NCBI RefSeq assembly: GCF_034140825.1
Contig: NC_089035.1
Coordinates: 379,501 to 443,500 of the forward strand
Direction: 5' to 3'
Length of the DNA stretch: 64,000 nucleotides
Source: Oryza sativa Japonica Group
Lineage: Eukaryota > Streptophyta > Magnoliopsida > Poales > Poaceae
Shown in pieces: positions 34,732 through 47,630 of the stretch. Under the pieces are notes generated by a model. That model had not been told where the DNA came from, ran no database searches, and worked only from the letters and a program-made list of their open reading frames with translations. The first letter of the stretch is position 1. Each line of letters begins with the position of its first letter. Position numbers and translations under genes: made by a program.

Positions 34732-35850
34732 ATGGATAATTCTTCAGATTCTCAGAGGTATTAGCCAATGTTCTAACTACATTCTGATTATATATATATA
34801 TATATATATGAAGAAAAGAAAGAAAGAAAGAAAGAAAGAAATTGATTAAGTTAAATAAAAAATATGAATAGGAGGAAGAGGTGCGCGGCGTGCTATAGGG
34901 AGTTCAACAAGAAGGAGCACCTGGTGGAGCACATGCGGACGTCGCTGCATTCGGCGCACGACCCTCGCTGCGGCGTCTGCGGCAAGCACTGCCGCTCCCT
35001 CGACGCCCTCCGCGACCACCTCACCGGCGCCCTCCCCAAGCCGGAGTGCGCCGCCGCCTTCGCCTCCCGCGGCTGCCCCCTCTGCCTCCACGTAGTCCTC
35101 CCGCCCACCGCCGCCGCCCACTCCTGCCCCGCGGCCGCGCCACCGCTCGGCGGCGTCCTCGCCCTGGGGTGCAAGATGGTGGGCGCCGGCAGCGACGGGT
35201 CCCTGGACGTGTGCGCCCGCGTGTGCGTGGTGGACGAGCAGGAGCGCGTGGTGTTGGACACCTTCGTCAAGCCGCACATCCCCGTCACGCACTACCGCTA
35301 CGACACCACCGGCATCCGCCCCGAGCACCTGCGCGACGCCATGACGCCCAAGCAGGCGGCGCGCCGGGTGCAGGAGCTGCTGCTCAACGGCGAGCCGGCG
35401 TGGAAGGCGCGGAGCAGCCGCGGGAGGGCCCGGATCCTGGTCGGCCACGGCCTGGACCACGACCTCGAGTCGCTGGGCATGGACTACCCGGAGTACCTGA
35501 AGCGGGACACGGCGAGGTACCCGGCGCTGATGAAGACGAGCAACAGCCGCCTCAGCAACTCGCTCAAGTACCTCACCCTCGCCTACCTCGGCTACCACAT
35601 CCAGATCGCCGGCCGCCACCACCACCCCTACGACGACTGCGTCGCCGCGCTGCGCCTCTACCGCCGGATGCGTGGCGCGCGGCCGCACACCTGCAGGGAC
35701 GCCGGCGTGGGGCCGCACGCGCCGCCGCCAACGCCGGCGGAGGCGTTCCCGGCGTGGAGGCAGCGGGAGCTGGAGCGCATGTCGCCGGAGGAGCTCCTCC
35801 AGCTGTCCACCTCGGACTACTACTGCTGGTGCCTCGACGCCACCGACTAA
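34732..35850 (+). CDS. Zinc-finger REXO4/ISG20-like DEDD exonuclease with substituted motif I
   Basis: Two exons, 34732-34757 and 34872-35850, giving 334 residues. The join restores the frame (AG|G) and gives [13 protein letters not shown]. If the intron is retained, an ATG at 34864 gives 328 residues. The N-terminus has two C2H2-like fingers ([39 protein letters not shown]). An exonuclease-like domain follows: motif I region LALGCKMVG, where REXO4 relatives have LDCEMVG; motif [12 protein letters not shown]; motif [16 protein letters not shown]. The Asp and Glu of motif I are Gly and Lys (ggg, aag), so loss of metal binding and catalysis is inferred. The frame is otherwise intact with strongly GC-biased codons, suggesting a maintained non-catalytic role. 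The intron contains TA and GAAA tracts. Confidence 0.85.
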
Positions 35851-36499
35851 TAACGAATTATTACTCCCACGTACTACCTAAACTACTTACTCAGTATAAT
35901 TATGACTAATTATGCTGCTGCGTGTCCGTCTTTATTAGTACTCCACTCCGTATGTACGAATCAGGATGTAAGACCATCGATCTGATAGAGACAGTACCGT
36001 CACAGTACGTGTGACAACCACAGGTTGCAAAATTTTTTAAAAAAGGTTTTAAAAAAGCGCTTATATAGGAGTATTGCGTAAAATATACCATTGCTATATT
36101 CTCAAATTACTTTCAGCGTCAAATATACTCATATACTCCACTGGAGGAAGGAAATAATATCAGTGTTAAAAAAAAAGAAATACTTTTTACATCCTTCTCT
36201 GATGGTAGGCAAAAATTAAAGTTTCTCTGGGAAAGCACCGACAATGTGATGGTAAAATCGTTGGTGTATGATTTTACTCGTTTAAATTCAAATGACCACG
36301 AATATTACATACACCATATGAGTGAGTTTTCAATAGAAATTTAATGTGTTCAGAGATGTGATGGTTTCCATCTCTTTGAGCATGCCTTAGAGGGTGCATT
36401 CACAGTTGCATGTATGGATGCAGTGTTTATGTGTAGTTGTTTGTGTGCGTCTATATCTATTATATAAATGTAAAAAAGTAAGCATTTTGTGTCTTTGAC

Positions 36500-36740
36500 A
36501 AACTCTTAAACTGTGTTGTAAAGTGAGGATTGGGAACCTTACATCCTAGGAGGGAAAACAGAGTGACAAGTTAGTACATGATTAATTACGTATTAGTGAA
36601 AAAAGGTAAAAGATGCTTAATATGATTTTTCAAGCAATTTTTCTATATATATATTTTTTAAAAAAATACATACTATTTAGTAATTTAAAAAGCATGTGGG
36701 TTGAAAACGAGAGATAAGTTTGAAACATGTACAAACAAAC
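36500..36740 (+). repeat. Dispersed AT-rich repeat copy
   Basis: Landmarks gtacatgattaatta, gtattag, ttaatatgatttttcaagca, atatatatatttttt, actatttagtaatttaaaaag and gaaaacgaga occur in the family order. The rest of 35851-37060 shows no gene. Confidence 0.6.
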
Positions 36741-37065
36741 TCAAGTCTAATAGAGGATTTAACTAAAAACGATGAAATTCTTATAAATTCTTGCGTTTCA
36801 AAAGAAGCTATTGTATGAGATGTGTGAAACTTATAGTACTCCTCCAGCTTTGGTTACTCGTTTTGGTGACAAGATCAGCACTAGCAGTGAATTTTGGGCC
36901 ACTTTGATTGATGCCAAATTTTTAGTAGTTTGAATAGTAAATATGATGTTTTGGTTTAGAATGGATGGTAATGCCCATGTTTAATTTGGTATATTTCTAG
37001 AACTTTCCTCACCATAATATAAAATTTGGCTCCCAATTAATATCAATCCAAATACATTACTTACA

Positions 37066-37210
37066 TTGTGTTTAGATCCCAAATTTTTCTTCAAACTTTC
37101 AATTTTTTCCATCACATCAAACTTTTATACTCACATAAACTTCCAACTTTTCCATCATATTGTTCCAATTTCAACCGAACTTTCAATTTTGCCGTAAACT
37201 AAACACACCC
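37066..37210. mobile_element. MITE-like element
   Basis: Ends tgtgtttagatcccaaattt and ...taaactaaacacaccc are inverted repeats. AT-rich, 145 bp. Directly followed by the next dispersed repeat copy. Confidence 0.5.
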
Positions 37211-37440
37211 TTAGTTTGTGTTTGAGAGGAAAGGAAAAGAGAAGATTGAGAAGATATGCAAAACGAGTTAAGCCATTAGTGCATGATTAATTAAATATTA
37301 ACTATTTTAAATTTTAAAAATGGATTAATATGATTTTTAAAGCAACTTTCCTATATATATTTTTTGCAAAAAAAAACACACCGTTTAATAGTTCAGGAAG
37401 TGTGCACGTAGAAAACGAGACAAATCTCCTCCCAATCTCT
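37205..37440 (+). repeat. Dispersed AT-rich repeat copy
   Basis: Best-preserved copy in the window: aaacgagttaagccattag, tgcatgattaattaaatatta, aaatggattaatatgattt, aaagcaactttcctatatat, acaccgtttaatagttcagg and gaaaacgag. Confidence 0.7.
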
Positions 37441-37706
37441 AGCTGCCGAATGCGTAGAATTCTATCCTACTAAAATATTGTTAGTGCTAAACATGCCTAG
37501 ATTTTGTCAGTATACTACCAATGTTTGATATGTACTAAACCAAACGAGCCCTCCTGTACTTGGAAAAAAGTTTGATGCAAATGGGAAATTGGCGTGTGGG
37601 GCCGGAGGGCAAAGGCGTAAATTCGACTCCCCACCGCTGTGTCCTCGATCTTCTCTGTCTGTACTGGTCCGGGCTCCGGCGCGGCGGCCGGCCGTCGCCC
37701 TCCGAA

Positions 37707-40527
37707 ATGCCTTCGCCTCTCCCGTGCAACCTCCTCACTCGCCGCCGCGCGCTCACCGCCTGCGCTGCCGTCGCCGCACTCACGGCCGCGGCGGCGCTCT
37801 TTTTGCTGGCCACCCCTCCCACCGAGGACCCCACCCACCCGTATCTCCTCGCCTCCCTCCTCCACAACAACACAAGCAACCAGCCCGACTCCGCGGCCGC
37901 CTCCCAACCGCCGCTTCCTTCCACTTCCATCCTCCAGCTCCAGGTCTCCTCTCCTTTTCTGTCCTAAAGATTTCTGCTTTCCAAGGCTCTCCTTCTTCAT
38001 GAATCATCATTTCTTTCTTTGTAAATAGTAAATGTGCGTGATTTTGCGAATACATTGGGTTATTGTAACATGTCAAGATTATTGGATATCAGAGTGCATC
38101 AAATGGCGGAATTTGCTTTGTTTTGCAGACTAATTTGCCATCTGGGTTTACAACAGTCCCCTCCATGTTTTTGGTCCCTTCACCTTCTCCAGCAGAAAAC
38201 TTAGATGATGGTTCTATGGAGGAAACTGACCCTCCAGATTTAAAGGTACTCACCTCACCTGCCCCACCAATCCCTCTTTTTCATACATACAATTCCATTC
38301 TATATTTCTCTTAGGTACAGTAGCATATTACAAATGTTTTCATCTTGTCCTACATCACTATATCATGCAAGATCGATGGATATCCATATATCTAATCTAA
38401 TAGCATCTAATCAAAGTTTTACTTAACTTCAGGAAAATCCACCGGCGGAATCAGCTCCTTTTCTCCAAGAGGTACATATCTGCGCCGAATACATAGACTT
38501 GTAACTAATATAATTTCTGGTTTTTAACCTCCTTACTTGTGAAGCCCATTTCCAGTGGTTCTCCTATAAGGAGGTCTGATATCTATAATAAGGGACATGA
38601 CATGAAGGACCATGCAATGCTTCCTCCAAGACCAGAGGTTGATGCTTTACGCACCTTTACAATGTGATGTGAGCTCTTTGTATTTGGAGTAAAAAAATGT
38701 TAAATATCTTTTTCTTGGCCTGTAAACTTAGCAGGTGCCTATACCTCTTTGGTCAACAGCAGCTGATGAAGAGCTAATCTATGCAAAGAAAGAGATCACT
38801 ATTGCACCGCTGGTGTCCAATGACCCTGATCTGCATGCACCACTGTTCCGCAATGTGTCTGTCTTTAGGAGGTATGACTATGGTTTAACTTCATATATAT
38901 TATTTAGCTAACAATTTGTGAGTAGCATTATTCTTATCAGGGGATTATGGACTTGCATGCCCAACTATATGTTGAACAAACTTTTTAGGGAGGGAAACAA
39001 CTTTTTTGTTGCTTTTTTTTTTATCATGAAGATAAGCAATGTTTTAGTGTTGCATACATCCGCTTTCTGACAAATTCCCATGGTTGGCATGTTACTTTTC
39101 CCACACCTAGTTATTCGTAGTAGTTTCAGTACATGTGGCGCTCACTAGTTTGCCTTAAATAAGTGTAATTTTTTCCTCTCACATTCTATTTTGGTAGCGT
39201 GTGATTGAAAATGTTAATAGAGGAAACTGTAATGATAGCTTAAATTTCCTTCATGTTTATAAATTATCATGCCATTGCTTGTTTGTTCCATTGTTCAATG
39301 GCTTCTGCATTTCAGAAGATGACTATTTAAATTTTTTTTTCTCATGCTTCCAGGAGCTATGAACTGATGGAAAGACTTCTTAAAGTTTTTGTATACCATG
39401 ATGGAGCAAAACCTATTTTCCATTCACCAGAGTTGAAAGGCATTTATGCATCTGAGGGGTGGTTTATGAAACTGATGGAAGGGAACCAACATTTTGTTGT
39501 GAGAGATCCAAACAGAGCTCACCTATTCTATCTACCGTATAGCTCTCGTCAGCTAGAGCACAATCTTTATGTGCCTGGGTCAAATACAATTGAGCCATTG
39601 TCTATCTTTGTAAAGAAATACATAGATTTTATCTCCACCAAGTTCCCCTATTGGAATAGGACAAAAGGAGCTGATCATTTTTTTGTCGCTTGTCATGACT
39701 GGGTATGTATTCTTCCTTTGAGTACTTCTCGTTGTTGAATGGTCATATTGAACAAGAATATTAGTGCATACAAATTTGAATGGAGGCTGAAACTTAATCA
39801 AGAAAGAAGCTAACATGCTGTTTCTGATTCTGGCCCTTCCTTGCAGGGACCATACACTACCAAATTGCATGATGAATTGAGAAAAAACACCATTAAAGCT
39901 CTATGTAATGCAGATCTCTCAGAAGGAGTTTTCATTCATGGAAGAGATGTGTCCCTTCCTGAAACATTTCTTAGATCACCAAGAAGACCCTTAAGAGGCA
40001 TTGGTGGAAAACCTGCTGCAGAGAGATCTATCCTAGCCTTCTTTGCAGGACAGATGCATGGACGAGTTCGACCTGTCCTCCTCCAGTATTGGGGAGGAAA
40101 GGATGCAGACATGAGAATATATGACCGTTTGCCACACAGAATCACTAGGAGGATGAATTATATTCAGCATATGAAATCAAGTAAATACTGTATTTGTCCC
40201 ATGGGATACGAGGTAAACAGCCCAAGAATAGTTGAGGCAATCTATTATGAGTGTGTTCCGGTGATAATTGCGGACAATTTTGTGCTTCCATTTGATGATG
40301 CACTTAATTGGAGTGCGTTCTCTGTGGTCATACCGGAAAAGGATGTACCCAAACTGAAGCAGATCTTATTGGCAATTCCTGATGATCAATACATGGCTAT
40401 GCAGTCGAATGTTCAACGGGTGCAGAAGCACTTTATTTGGCATCCAAATCCCATCAAGTATGACATCTTCCACATGATATTACATTCAATTTGGTATAGC
40501 AGGGTAAATCAGATCCAAATAGAGTAG
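37707..40527 (+). CDS. GT47 exostosin-family glycosyltransferase
   Basis: Golgi type II membrane glycosyltransferase of the plant exostosin family, expected to act on a cell-wall or glycoprotein glycan; acceptor unknown. Seven exons: 37707-37943, 38129-38245, 38433-38471, 38545-38637, 38735-38871, 39354-39702, 39847-40527, giving 550 residues. The cytosolic tail ends in RRR at 12-14, with a signal anchor at ~17-35 and a Pro/Ser-rich stem to ~165. The catalytic region starts near 217 (KVFVYHDGAKPIFH). Conserved landmarks: HDWGPY across the last intron (322-327), ILAFFAGQMHGRVRPVL, SSKYCICPMGYEVNSPRIVE (435-454), YYECVPVIIADNFVLPFDD, WSAFSV. Length and domain order are normal. The acceptor of the fourth exon (AAG|CCC) is weak and should be treated as provisional. 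Confidence 0.9.
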
Positions 40528-41089
40528 CACTTGCATCTGATCAGCAGCAAGGAGCTATTGTGGTCTGATTTGAATTCTAGTATGATCCTGCAGCTTCTTC
40601 ATCCGAGAAGGCGCTGAATTGTGTTCCTGACATTATTGGTCTAACAGAAGAACCCTGACATAGTGGAGCTTAGTTGTGCTTTAGGAGCTGTCATTTTCAC
40701 ATTTGTTGATTTTCTAATCTAACGGGTTGTAACAGTTAAACGGAGTGTTTTGGGACCACAGCTGAAGATAAGGTGTCCCGTGAATTTTTATCTTTCTTTG
40801 TATTTTGTTAAACAATTTTTCGTTGTGTTTTGGAGTAGTATTGATTGCAAATACTAAAATTCATCTTTTTTGTCGCGTGTGCCTGAGATGTTGAGAACTG
40901 GAAACACTGTACCGATGAATCGGTGATACTGATAAAAAGAGAAGACGAAAGAGATGAATACCGTGACAACTATTGCTTTGTTCCGTGATCTGTGTCGCTG
41001 TTTGGTTCACGTAACTGAATTGCTGTTTGCCTTTGCGTCTCATAGATTCGACCATGTGTCAGCTGTTGAAAGTGTCCTTGCTTCAACAA

Positions 41090-41161
41090 TCCGTTGTAGT
41101 CTAGCTGGTTAGGATACTCGGCTCTCACCCGAGAGACCCGGGTTCGAGTCCCGGCAACGGA
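41090..41161 (+). tRNA. tRNA-Glu (anticodon CTC)
   Basis: 72-nt cloverleaf. Acceptor TCCGTTG pairs with CAACGGA. The D-arm holds the A-box-like tagtctagctggtta. The anticodon stem CTCGG/CCGAG encloses loop CTCTCAC with CTC at 41124-41126. The T-arm is CGGGTTCGAGTCCCG. No intron. It sits between the convergent GT47 and EXECUTER2-like genes. Confidence 0.97.
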
Positions 41162-41162
41162 A

Positions 41163-41168
41163 TTTTTT
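41163..41168 (+). terminator. Pol III T-run terminator
   Basis: Six T residues begin two bases after the tRNA 3' end, the normal RNA polymerase III stop. Confidence 0.85.
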
Positions 41169-41697
41169 CCACACCTCTTTTTGCCACTGCTCCTATCAAA
41201 ATTTAGGACAAACTGATCCTGTCAAAAATTGGGTTGGGTAAAGATGCGCCAGTTTGGAATCAGGAACCAAAGTAACCATTAATTAAGCCATGCATGCTGT
41301 ATTGAAAGATAAGGCTTTATTTATCTGTAGCATCCAGACAATACAAAACTTTCCCATCCTTCATTATTAAGGCAAAACCGAATGCAAAACTGTCACACAA
41401 ATTATATCTATACCGCGTCATCTAAGAGCCTAGCATGATCTCATATGAAGCTCCAGTTTTCCATTGGACAAGAATAGCAGTATTCAGTTAGACCAGAATA
41501 GTCAGCTCTCTTATACCCTGAAAAAGCTCAAACAGGTCAGCTCCTGTCAAGTAGGAGCTGACTAATAAAGGAGCTGAGGCATCTCAGGATTTCAGGAAGA
41601 TGACGGGACATCTATACGTTTCTCTTGAAACTGTGTCAGCTTCTCTCTGTACTCATGCAATTTGCATGTGAGAACAGCTCGATTCAGCATAATCTCA

Positions 41698-44600
41698 TCA
41701 CTCTGGAAGTTTAAGCCGGTCAAAGAGTACCAAGAAACTCTGCTCAGGCACGCTGTACAGGAAACCAAGCTCCGCACCTCCAAGGTGTGGGATCGTGCTC
41801 TGCAAATGAATTTAACACCAATTATCAAGGATGATCTTGTAAAAAGTACTTCAACGAAATCATTGTTCTGGGCAGGATTGGGTAGGTGAGTAAAATAATG
41901 TAAATTGCATTGATAAGTTCTAGAGATTTTGTTATGCAAATACCTTCTGCCCAGTTTATAATTTGCAAATGAAAATGACCTATAATGTTGGACTTCTCAG
42001 GTACCGTATACAAACCTCGGTACCTGGACCACTAACTTTTTTCAACTGTGGAAGTCACTCATAGAAGTGTCACCCTAAGCTTCGATCTGGTGACAAGAAC
42101 CATTTTCTCCACTAATGACCTGATAAGACAATCGACGTTAGGCTAACAACAGACGCTCTAATATTTTTAAAAGGAACGCTTTTCTTGTAACTTCGTGTTA
42201 AATTTCCTCCAGTGTCAGTCATTCCAGAACTCCAGATCAAGACCCAAAACAAAATTGAAGAAAGTTCATAGCACAAAAGATGCAGCAGAAATCAAAACTT
42301 TCTTTCACTCCACAAGCATCAAATTTGCCATGGTGGTATAATTTCATATCCTAAAACTTCCAAAGTTTAGAAAAAAAAAAAGGTATTTCAGTGTTGACAA
42401 CAATAAACGACATGTTCAGCTGTGAGCCATTCTTTCACTCAAGACATGAAATAGGGTTAAAGAAAACCTTGTTAAGCAATGTTATGGTCATAATTTTTTA
42501 ATATATTTCAGGGCCATTGCAACTGCAGAAAATTATTTTACCTTGCCATTGAGCACCAATAGCTCACCATCCACCCACCGGGGATTTTTGAAGCCAGGCT
42601 GTGCAATTCTCCCTTGACCTTTATAGCTAGCAATCTGCAAAATCGAAAAGTTAATTGGAAAATGATATATGTTACACACGGCCCAGAAGAAGCTGTTAAT
42701 TTGCTTAAACAAATACACTTTGAATCATCGCAGACTGCATGCCATTACAGTCTAGTCTAACAATTCGAAACAACAATTAAATAAACAGAAGTATAAATAG
42801 AAATTACCACACCAAATTCTTCAGGGTATGCACCACGGTTCTCAAGACGTTTGCCCTTCCCAATCTTAGCACGGAATGTTATCTGTATTGAACATTATTC
42901 ATTAGAAAGATGACCAGCTTGTTCGTTGAAATATACAAAATGCCTGCAAACCTGTCCAGCAGGGACACTCAGATCACCAGTCAACTTTACTGCTTCAACA
43001 TACTCGAAAAACTCCACTTCATCTGTGCTGTTCCAATGGCCGAACTTTCGACGGAGCTGCACAACTTCTGGTCCATATGGACTAAATGCTCCCACATAGA
43101 GACCTACATGTACACCAAGAATCCATCAGTCAAAGCAGAGAAAATATCAAGGCGTCCGTTTAACTGACAAGACATTACCACTAAATGGATCTGAGCCGTT
43201 ACTGTCAGTAATGATCCTATTGAAAATTGTATTCTCAGTCAGCTTGACTCGAGCCTTGCTGAGGGTAAGCTTTAAGAGCTCTTGTACTTCTTTATTTATC
43301 TGCAGTGAATCCATCATTTCACAGTTAACTTGATTGCATGAAAGAAATACAGCCTAGAATACTAGGGAGTAGGGACAATGGAGAGTTGACAATTACCACT
43401 ACAAGTGGATGAAACAAGAATAGACTTGATAGATAGAATGGGTCAAACTATTTCTCAATGCTCATATACTAATATGTTACTTTGTGAAAGACATGATACT
43501 ATTCAACTAATTGTGAAGACTTCAATAAACCAAAGCATACCTCACTAAATGCTCTAAACTCCAGACTTATATATAGCTAAACCAAGTGTTATGCTCACCT
43601 TCGAAGAACTCTTGGTCGTTCCCCATAATGCCTTCGCAACATCAGAAGGCATAAGTTCTGATGCCAATTTGGCAGCCATATCAGCAACTTTCTGTTTTGC
43701 AGCCTTTGTATCAGCCAGATCTCGATCAGAACCTTTTCCAGGAATGTAAAGTTCGAAGGAATCCTTTTCCAAATTATTGATTTCAGCTGGAACTCGAACA
43801 TATGATTTTGCTCCAGCATCCTCCTTGTTATGAACCACTCCACTAATGAAGAGCTTCATTTCTGGACTTTTACTATCTTCAGCTGAGTCTGAATCTCCAT
43901 CTGGAACATCATCCTGCTGAAGCTCCTCAGTGGTAGAATCTTCCAATGAGTTCTCTGACGTGCTCTTCACATCATCTTGCACTAATTCTTCTGACGAATC
44001 TGAAGCTAATTCAGCTTCCTCAGACACATCTACATTTATTACTTGAACTTTGAATTCAGGAATCCGAGACTTGAAGAAATTCAGAACGCTTTTCAACCCT
44101 TCAACACTACTATCCTTGGCGTTACCAACATCTTGTTCTTTATCCTCAACATCTTCATCTCCCTTTAATGTAGTATCTGTATTCGCTTCATCGGTAATGC
44201 CCTCAGATATAGCACTACTTTCCAATGAGCTTTCATTCTCTTCCTTAGCTGGACTTTCTGCAGTTGCTGATGATACGGATGATGCACTTGAAGTGCCTTT
44301 TGTTGGTCGCATGTGTACAACCTGTCTAAAAATTTCGTAAATACAAATATCACAACTAGACATAACAGAGTTCTTGTTTTTTTTGTGAACTGCGTGAAGA
44401 CTATAATACAAACTACTAATATCAGTTTCATCAGTGCACCTTCATTGTATATGTCTCATCGTCATCTCTGACAAGGAAAATTTCAAATAATGGAGTTCCT
44501 GACGATGCAGTAACCAATTGCCTACAGGAAAGATGCACTTAATTATGGATCACCTAGACAAAAGTTACTTGGTTTTAGCATAGGTTGCAAAGAGACATAA

Positions 44601-45434
44601 ACGCACCTTGGGCTGAAGCTCTTAGCCACATATCTCCCAACACCGGGGCTTATCCGTACGATTCTCCCGATCGAATCATCGGTATCCTTAGCGTACCCCA
44701 CCCACCAACCTACCTGCAAATCAAGTCGTTAGAATACATCGCTTATGTGTGATGTGTTTGTTAAAGATAATCTGATTCAATCAATTACCAAGTTGGTTCT
44801 GGCAAGCTTTGTCAACCTTGAGGCGTCCTGATACCTCTGTTCCTCTATAGCAGTCTACATGGGTGGAGAAACAATAGTGAAAAAGAATCGCTAGCTACAA
44901 CAACAGCATCTGGGGTTGAGATCCTCAATCCTGGATCGGTGACAAAGGGACGACGAACAGGAAGCAGAGTACCTTGAGTTCAGACATGACTTGGGCGACG
45001 GCGTCGTTGCCCGTGGCCTCGAGTATGGCCTTCTTGAGCTTGGAGGCTTCCGCGAAGTCCTCGTTGTCGACGGCCTCCTCGAGCTGGAACTGCGCAGAGT
45101 GGATGCACAAGATAGGTAGGGATTAGGGTGGATTGAAATGGATAGAGAGGAAGTAGATTAGGGGGGGATGGTGGCGAGGGTAGGGTACCTTGAGGAGGGA
45201 GGCGTAGCTCTCGGCCTGGTCGACGTCGGCGAAGTGGCGGGTCCAGCGGGTCCAATCCCAGGTGGAGGGCGAGGCGGAGGCGGAGGCGGAGGCGGTGCAG
45301 CGGCAAGCGGCGGAGGAGGCCCGGCGGGAGGCGGCGGCGGAGGGAAGGTGCGCGGCGGAAGGAGGCGAGCGGAGGGGGATGTGGAGGGGCGGGCGCGCCG
45401 CCGCCGGCGAGGCGCACGCGGTGGCTGCGGACAT
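41698..45434 (-). CDS. EX2: EXECUTER2-like chloroplast singlet-oxygen signalling protein
   Basis: Thylakoid-associated relative of EXECUTER1, which relays singlet-oxygen signals from plastid to nucleus. Eleven exons: 45189-45434, 44973-45089, 44789-44854, 44607-44713, 44440-44521, 43599-44321, 43179-43299, 42952-43103, 42808-42882, 42542-42634, 41698-41799, giving 627 residues. Ala/Ser/Arg-rich transit peptide to ~50; WDW at 59-61; UVR-like motif [20 protein letters not shown] at 83-102; [25 protein letters not shown]; a long acidic Ser/Glu/Asp region at ~215-375; then the conserved EXECUTER C-terminus ([68 protein letters not shown]). Patterns such as [15 protein letters not shown] and [13 protein letters not shown] favour EX2 over EX1, judged against remembered Arabidopsis sequences. 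Confidence 0.9.
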
Positions 45435-45697
45435 GGCCGATCGGTGACGTCCTCTCTCTCCCCGCCGCGCGTGAGCCCGTGAGGAAGATAAGGGCTACGA
45501 TGAGATAAGTGGCTGCCAACTGGGGCCCCCCGCTGCTGCTACCCCCCCTCCTTTAGTAGCCTTTTCACTTGGATCACAAATACAAACCGTGCAAGTCAAT
45601 GTCCAAGTGAATTTCACGTCCAAACGTTTGGACCTTTTGAGAATCTGTCACTACTATTTCCTTTTCAAGAACAAAATGTGTATTTGATCATCTCATA

Positions 45698-46062
45698 CAC
45701 CCTCCGTTTCGGGTTATTGACTTTGATCAAAATCAAATTGCTTTAAGTTGGACTAATTTTATAGAAAAAAAGTAGTAATATTTACAACATCAGCATAATT
45801 TCATTAAATCTATAATTGAATAAATTTTCATAATATATTTGTCTTGTGTTAAAAATATTACTATTTTTTTCTACAAAATTAGTCAAACTTAGAGTACTTT
45901 GCGAAAGGGCCTCAGTAGCACATTAGGTCCTGGATTCGACTCCCCATCAGAACGAATTTTTCAGGATTTAATGGTTTTCAATAGTGCGAGTCTGCGTTGT
46001 ACTGCGTAATTCTCAAAAAATTAACCAAAGTTAAAATGTCTTATAATCTGAAACGGAGGGAG
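45698..46062. mobile_element. Stowaway MITE split by an insertion
   Basis: The left end caccctccgtttcgg follows TA; the right end is ...ctgaaacggagggagca. The half-elements ttgatcaaaatcaaa...caaaattagtcaaact and accaaagttaaaatgtctta belong together, with a foreign block between. The rest of 45435-47630 holds promoter regions and the repeat at 47060. Confidence 0.7.
45905..46018 (+). mobile_element. SINE-like insertion inside the Stowaway
   Basis: It contains a Pol III B-box-like ggattcgactc (45932-45942) in a tRNA-like context (gggcctcagtagcac upstream) and ends in a short A-run. No clear target duplication was found. A tRNA-derived SINE fragment is the best guess. Confidence 0.4.
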
Positions 46063-47059
46063 CATAACTTAATTTTGCACGATAATTCTAGAGGTGGTAG
46101 CTATTAATATCATTGTTTGACGTTTTATGAGTAACTTCGTGATTCGTCATTTGGAGATATTCGTATAAGTTATGGACACCAATTATATAACCGTCAATGC
46201 TAAAAAGGTTATATGAGCTGTGTACCCCGTATGCCATCTCAAAATGGTTGAGGGACGTAATGGTTTATATTCATTATTTGTTTTTCATATTCTATTTCTG
46301 TTGTGAAATATGCACATATCGGGGTAATTAGGCTATACATATGTGCGTTTTTTTATATATTTGGACAAACCAATGTTCAATATAAATCTTGATGGAGTTT
46401 TAAAGCAAACGGGGTGTGAGATCTAGTACCATAATTATGTTAAGGCTGCACATTTTTTTAGTTCGTTATCGAAGAAATGTGAAGGGTGCACGGCACCGAA
46501 TTGTCCCATTCGAAGAAGGTATATCCATTACCAAAAGAAAAGTAAAGGAAAGGAAAAAAAAGGAGATGTAACATGAAATGGGCCGAGCTGTGAATGACGC
46601 TGAAGATTCACATATATGGGCTAGGATTGGGGCCACGGCAGGCAAACAATGGCCGAGTAAATTCACTCTCTTTTTTCCCTTTCTCATCATCTCTCAAGTG
46701 ATAATAATGAATCCAAAACAAAAGGTGATATAAGCAATAGAGTATGCATGGCGTAGATTTCACGTTTCCATCGAAGTTAGTTTGTTGTGCAATCTACTTA
46801 TGCTGTTGCAAACGAAATTCACTTGCAATTGTAGTATGCTTGGATGGGACGACACGGCGTTTAACTATATATATATCTTCAAAGATGACAAAAAAACCCT
46901 TCAATTTTAGTAATAAAACGGAATCAAAGTATACACATATATTCTCTTCTATTTTTTGGTCAAAAGGAAAAAAGAAAACTCTGTTTTTAATGAATATGCG
47001 TGATGCTTATGGAGAAATCCACTTATTTTTATTCAGGATTAGAACACAGACAACATAGG

Positions 47060-47290
47060 CCCTGTATGAGAGGGTTCTAGATTTTCGTAGCACACTTTCC
47101 AAACTGCTAAACGGTGTGTTTTGTGTGAAAATTTTATATATTAAAGTTGTTCAATCTATTTTTTTAAGTTTATAATAATTAAAACTCAATTAATCACAAG
47201 TTATTACCACCTCGTTTTATGTAAAACACTTAATTTTTATCTCCATCTTTATTTTTAAGAGATTCAAACAGAGCCATAGACTTCACTACT
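47060..47290 (-). repeat. Dispersed AT-rich repeat copy, inverted
   Basis: Complement of the family at 37205-37440: cactttccaaactgctaaac, ggtgtgttttgtgtgaaaat, ttaaagttgttcaatcta, ttaatcacaagttatta and cctcgttttatgt. Confidence 0.6.
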
Positions 47291-47630
47291 CATCTTGTTC
47301 GTCGTTTTAGTTGGTGCTAAGCTTCTGTATAGCAGTATTTCTAACGTAAAATAAAGAGTATAGTACAGCACTATATTTTTTTAATAATAAATTTAATTTT
47401 AAAAGCATTGATTTAGGATAAATCTAAAATAGAAAAATGATGAAGAAGTAGTTATTCCGATCCAAATGGCAAAAAAGGCGAGGAGGCTGGGTCATCGTCT
47501 TCCTCGTGAGCGTCCGCGCCCACCCACCTAACCCAAAGCCCACCTCGCCTCCGCCTCCCCTCCGCCTTCAATTTCCACTCTCTCCTCTCCTCTCTTGGAC
47601 TCCACTCGCCCTCGCGACTCCGCCCCCGCC

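Noticed and set aside
34846-35718. 290-codon antisense frame over the exonuclease gene
   Set aside because: Ala/Val/Gly-rich artefact of high third-position GC on the opposite strand.
35046-35909. 287-codon overlapping Arg/Pro-rich frame in the exonuclease gene
   Set aside because: GC-rich shadow frame; the other frame carries the zinc fingers and exonuclease motifs.
41825-42013. Minus-strand peptide [14 protein letters not shown] resembling the EXECUTER C-terminus
   Set aside because: The true terminal exon is at 41698-41799 ([17 protein letters not shown]). The similarity here is short, lies in the last intron and has no usable in-phase splice site.
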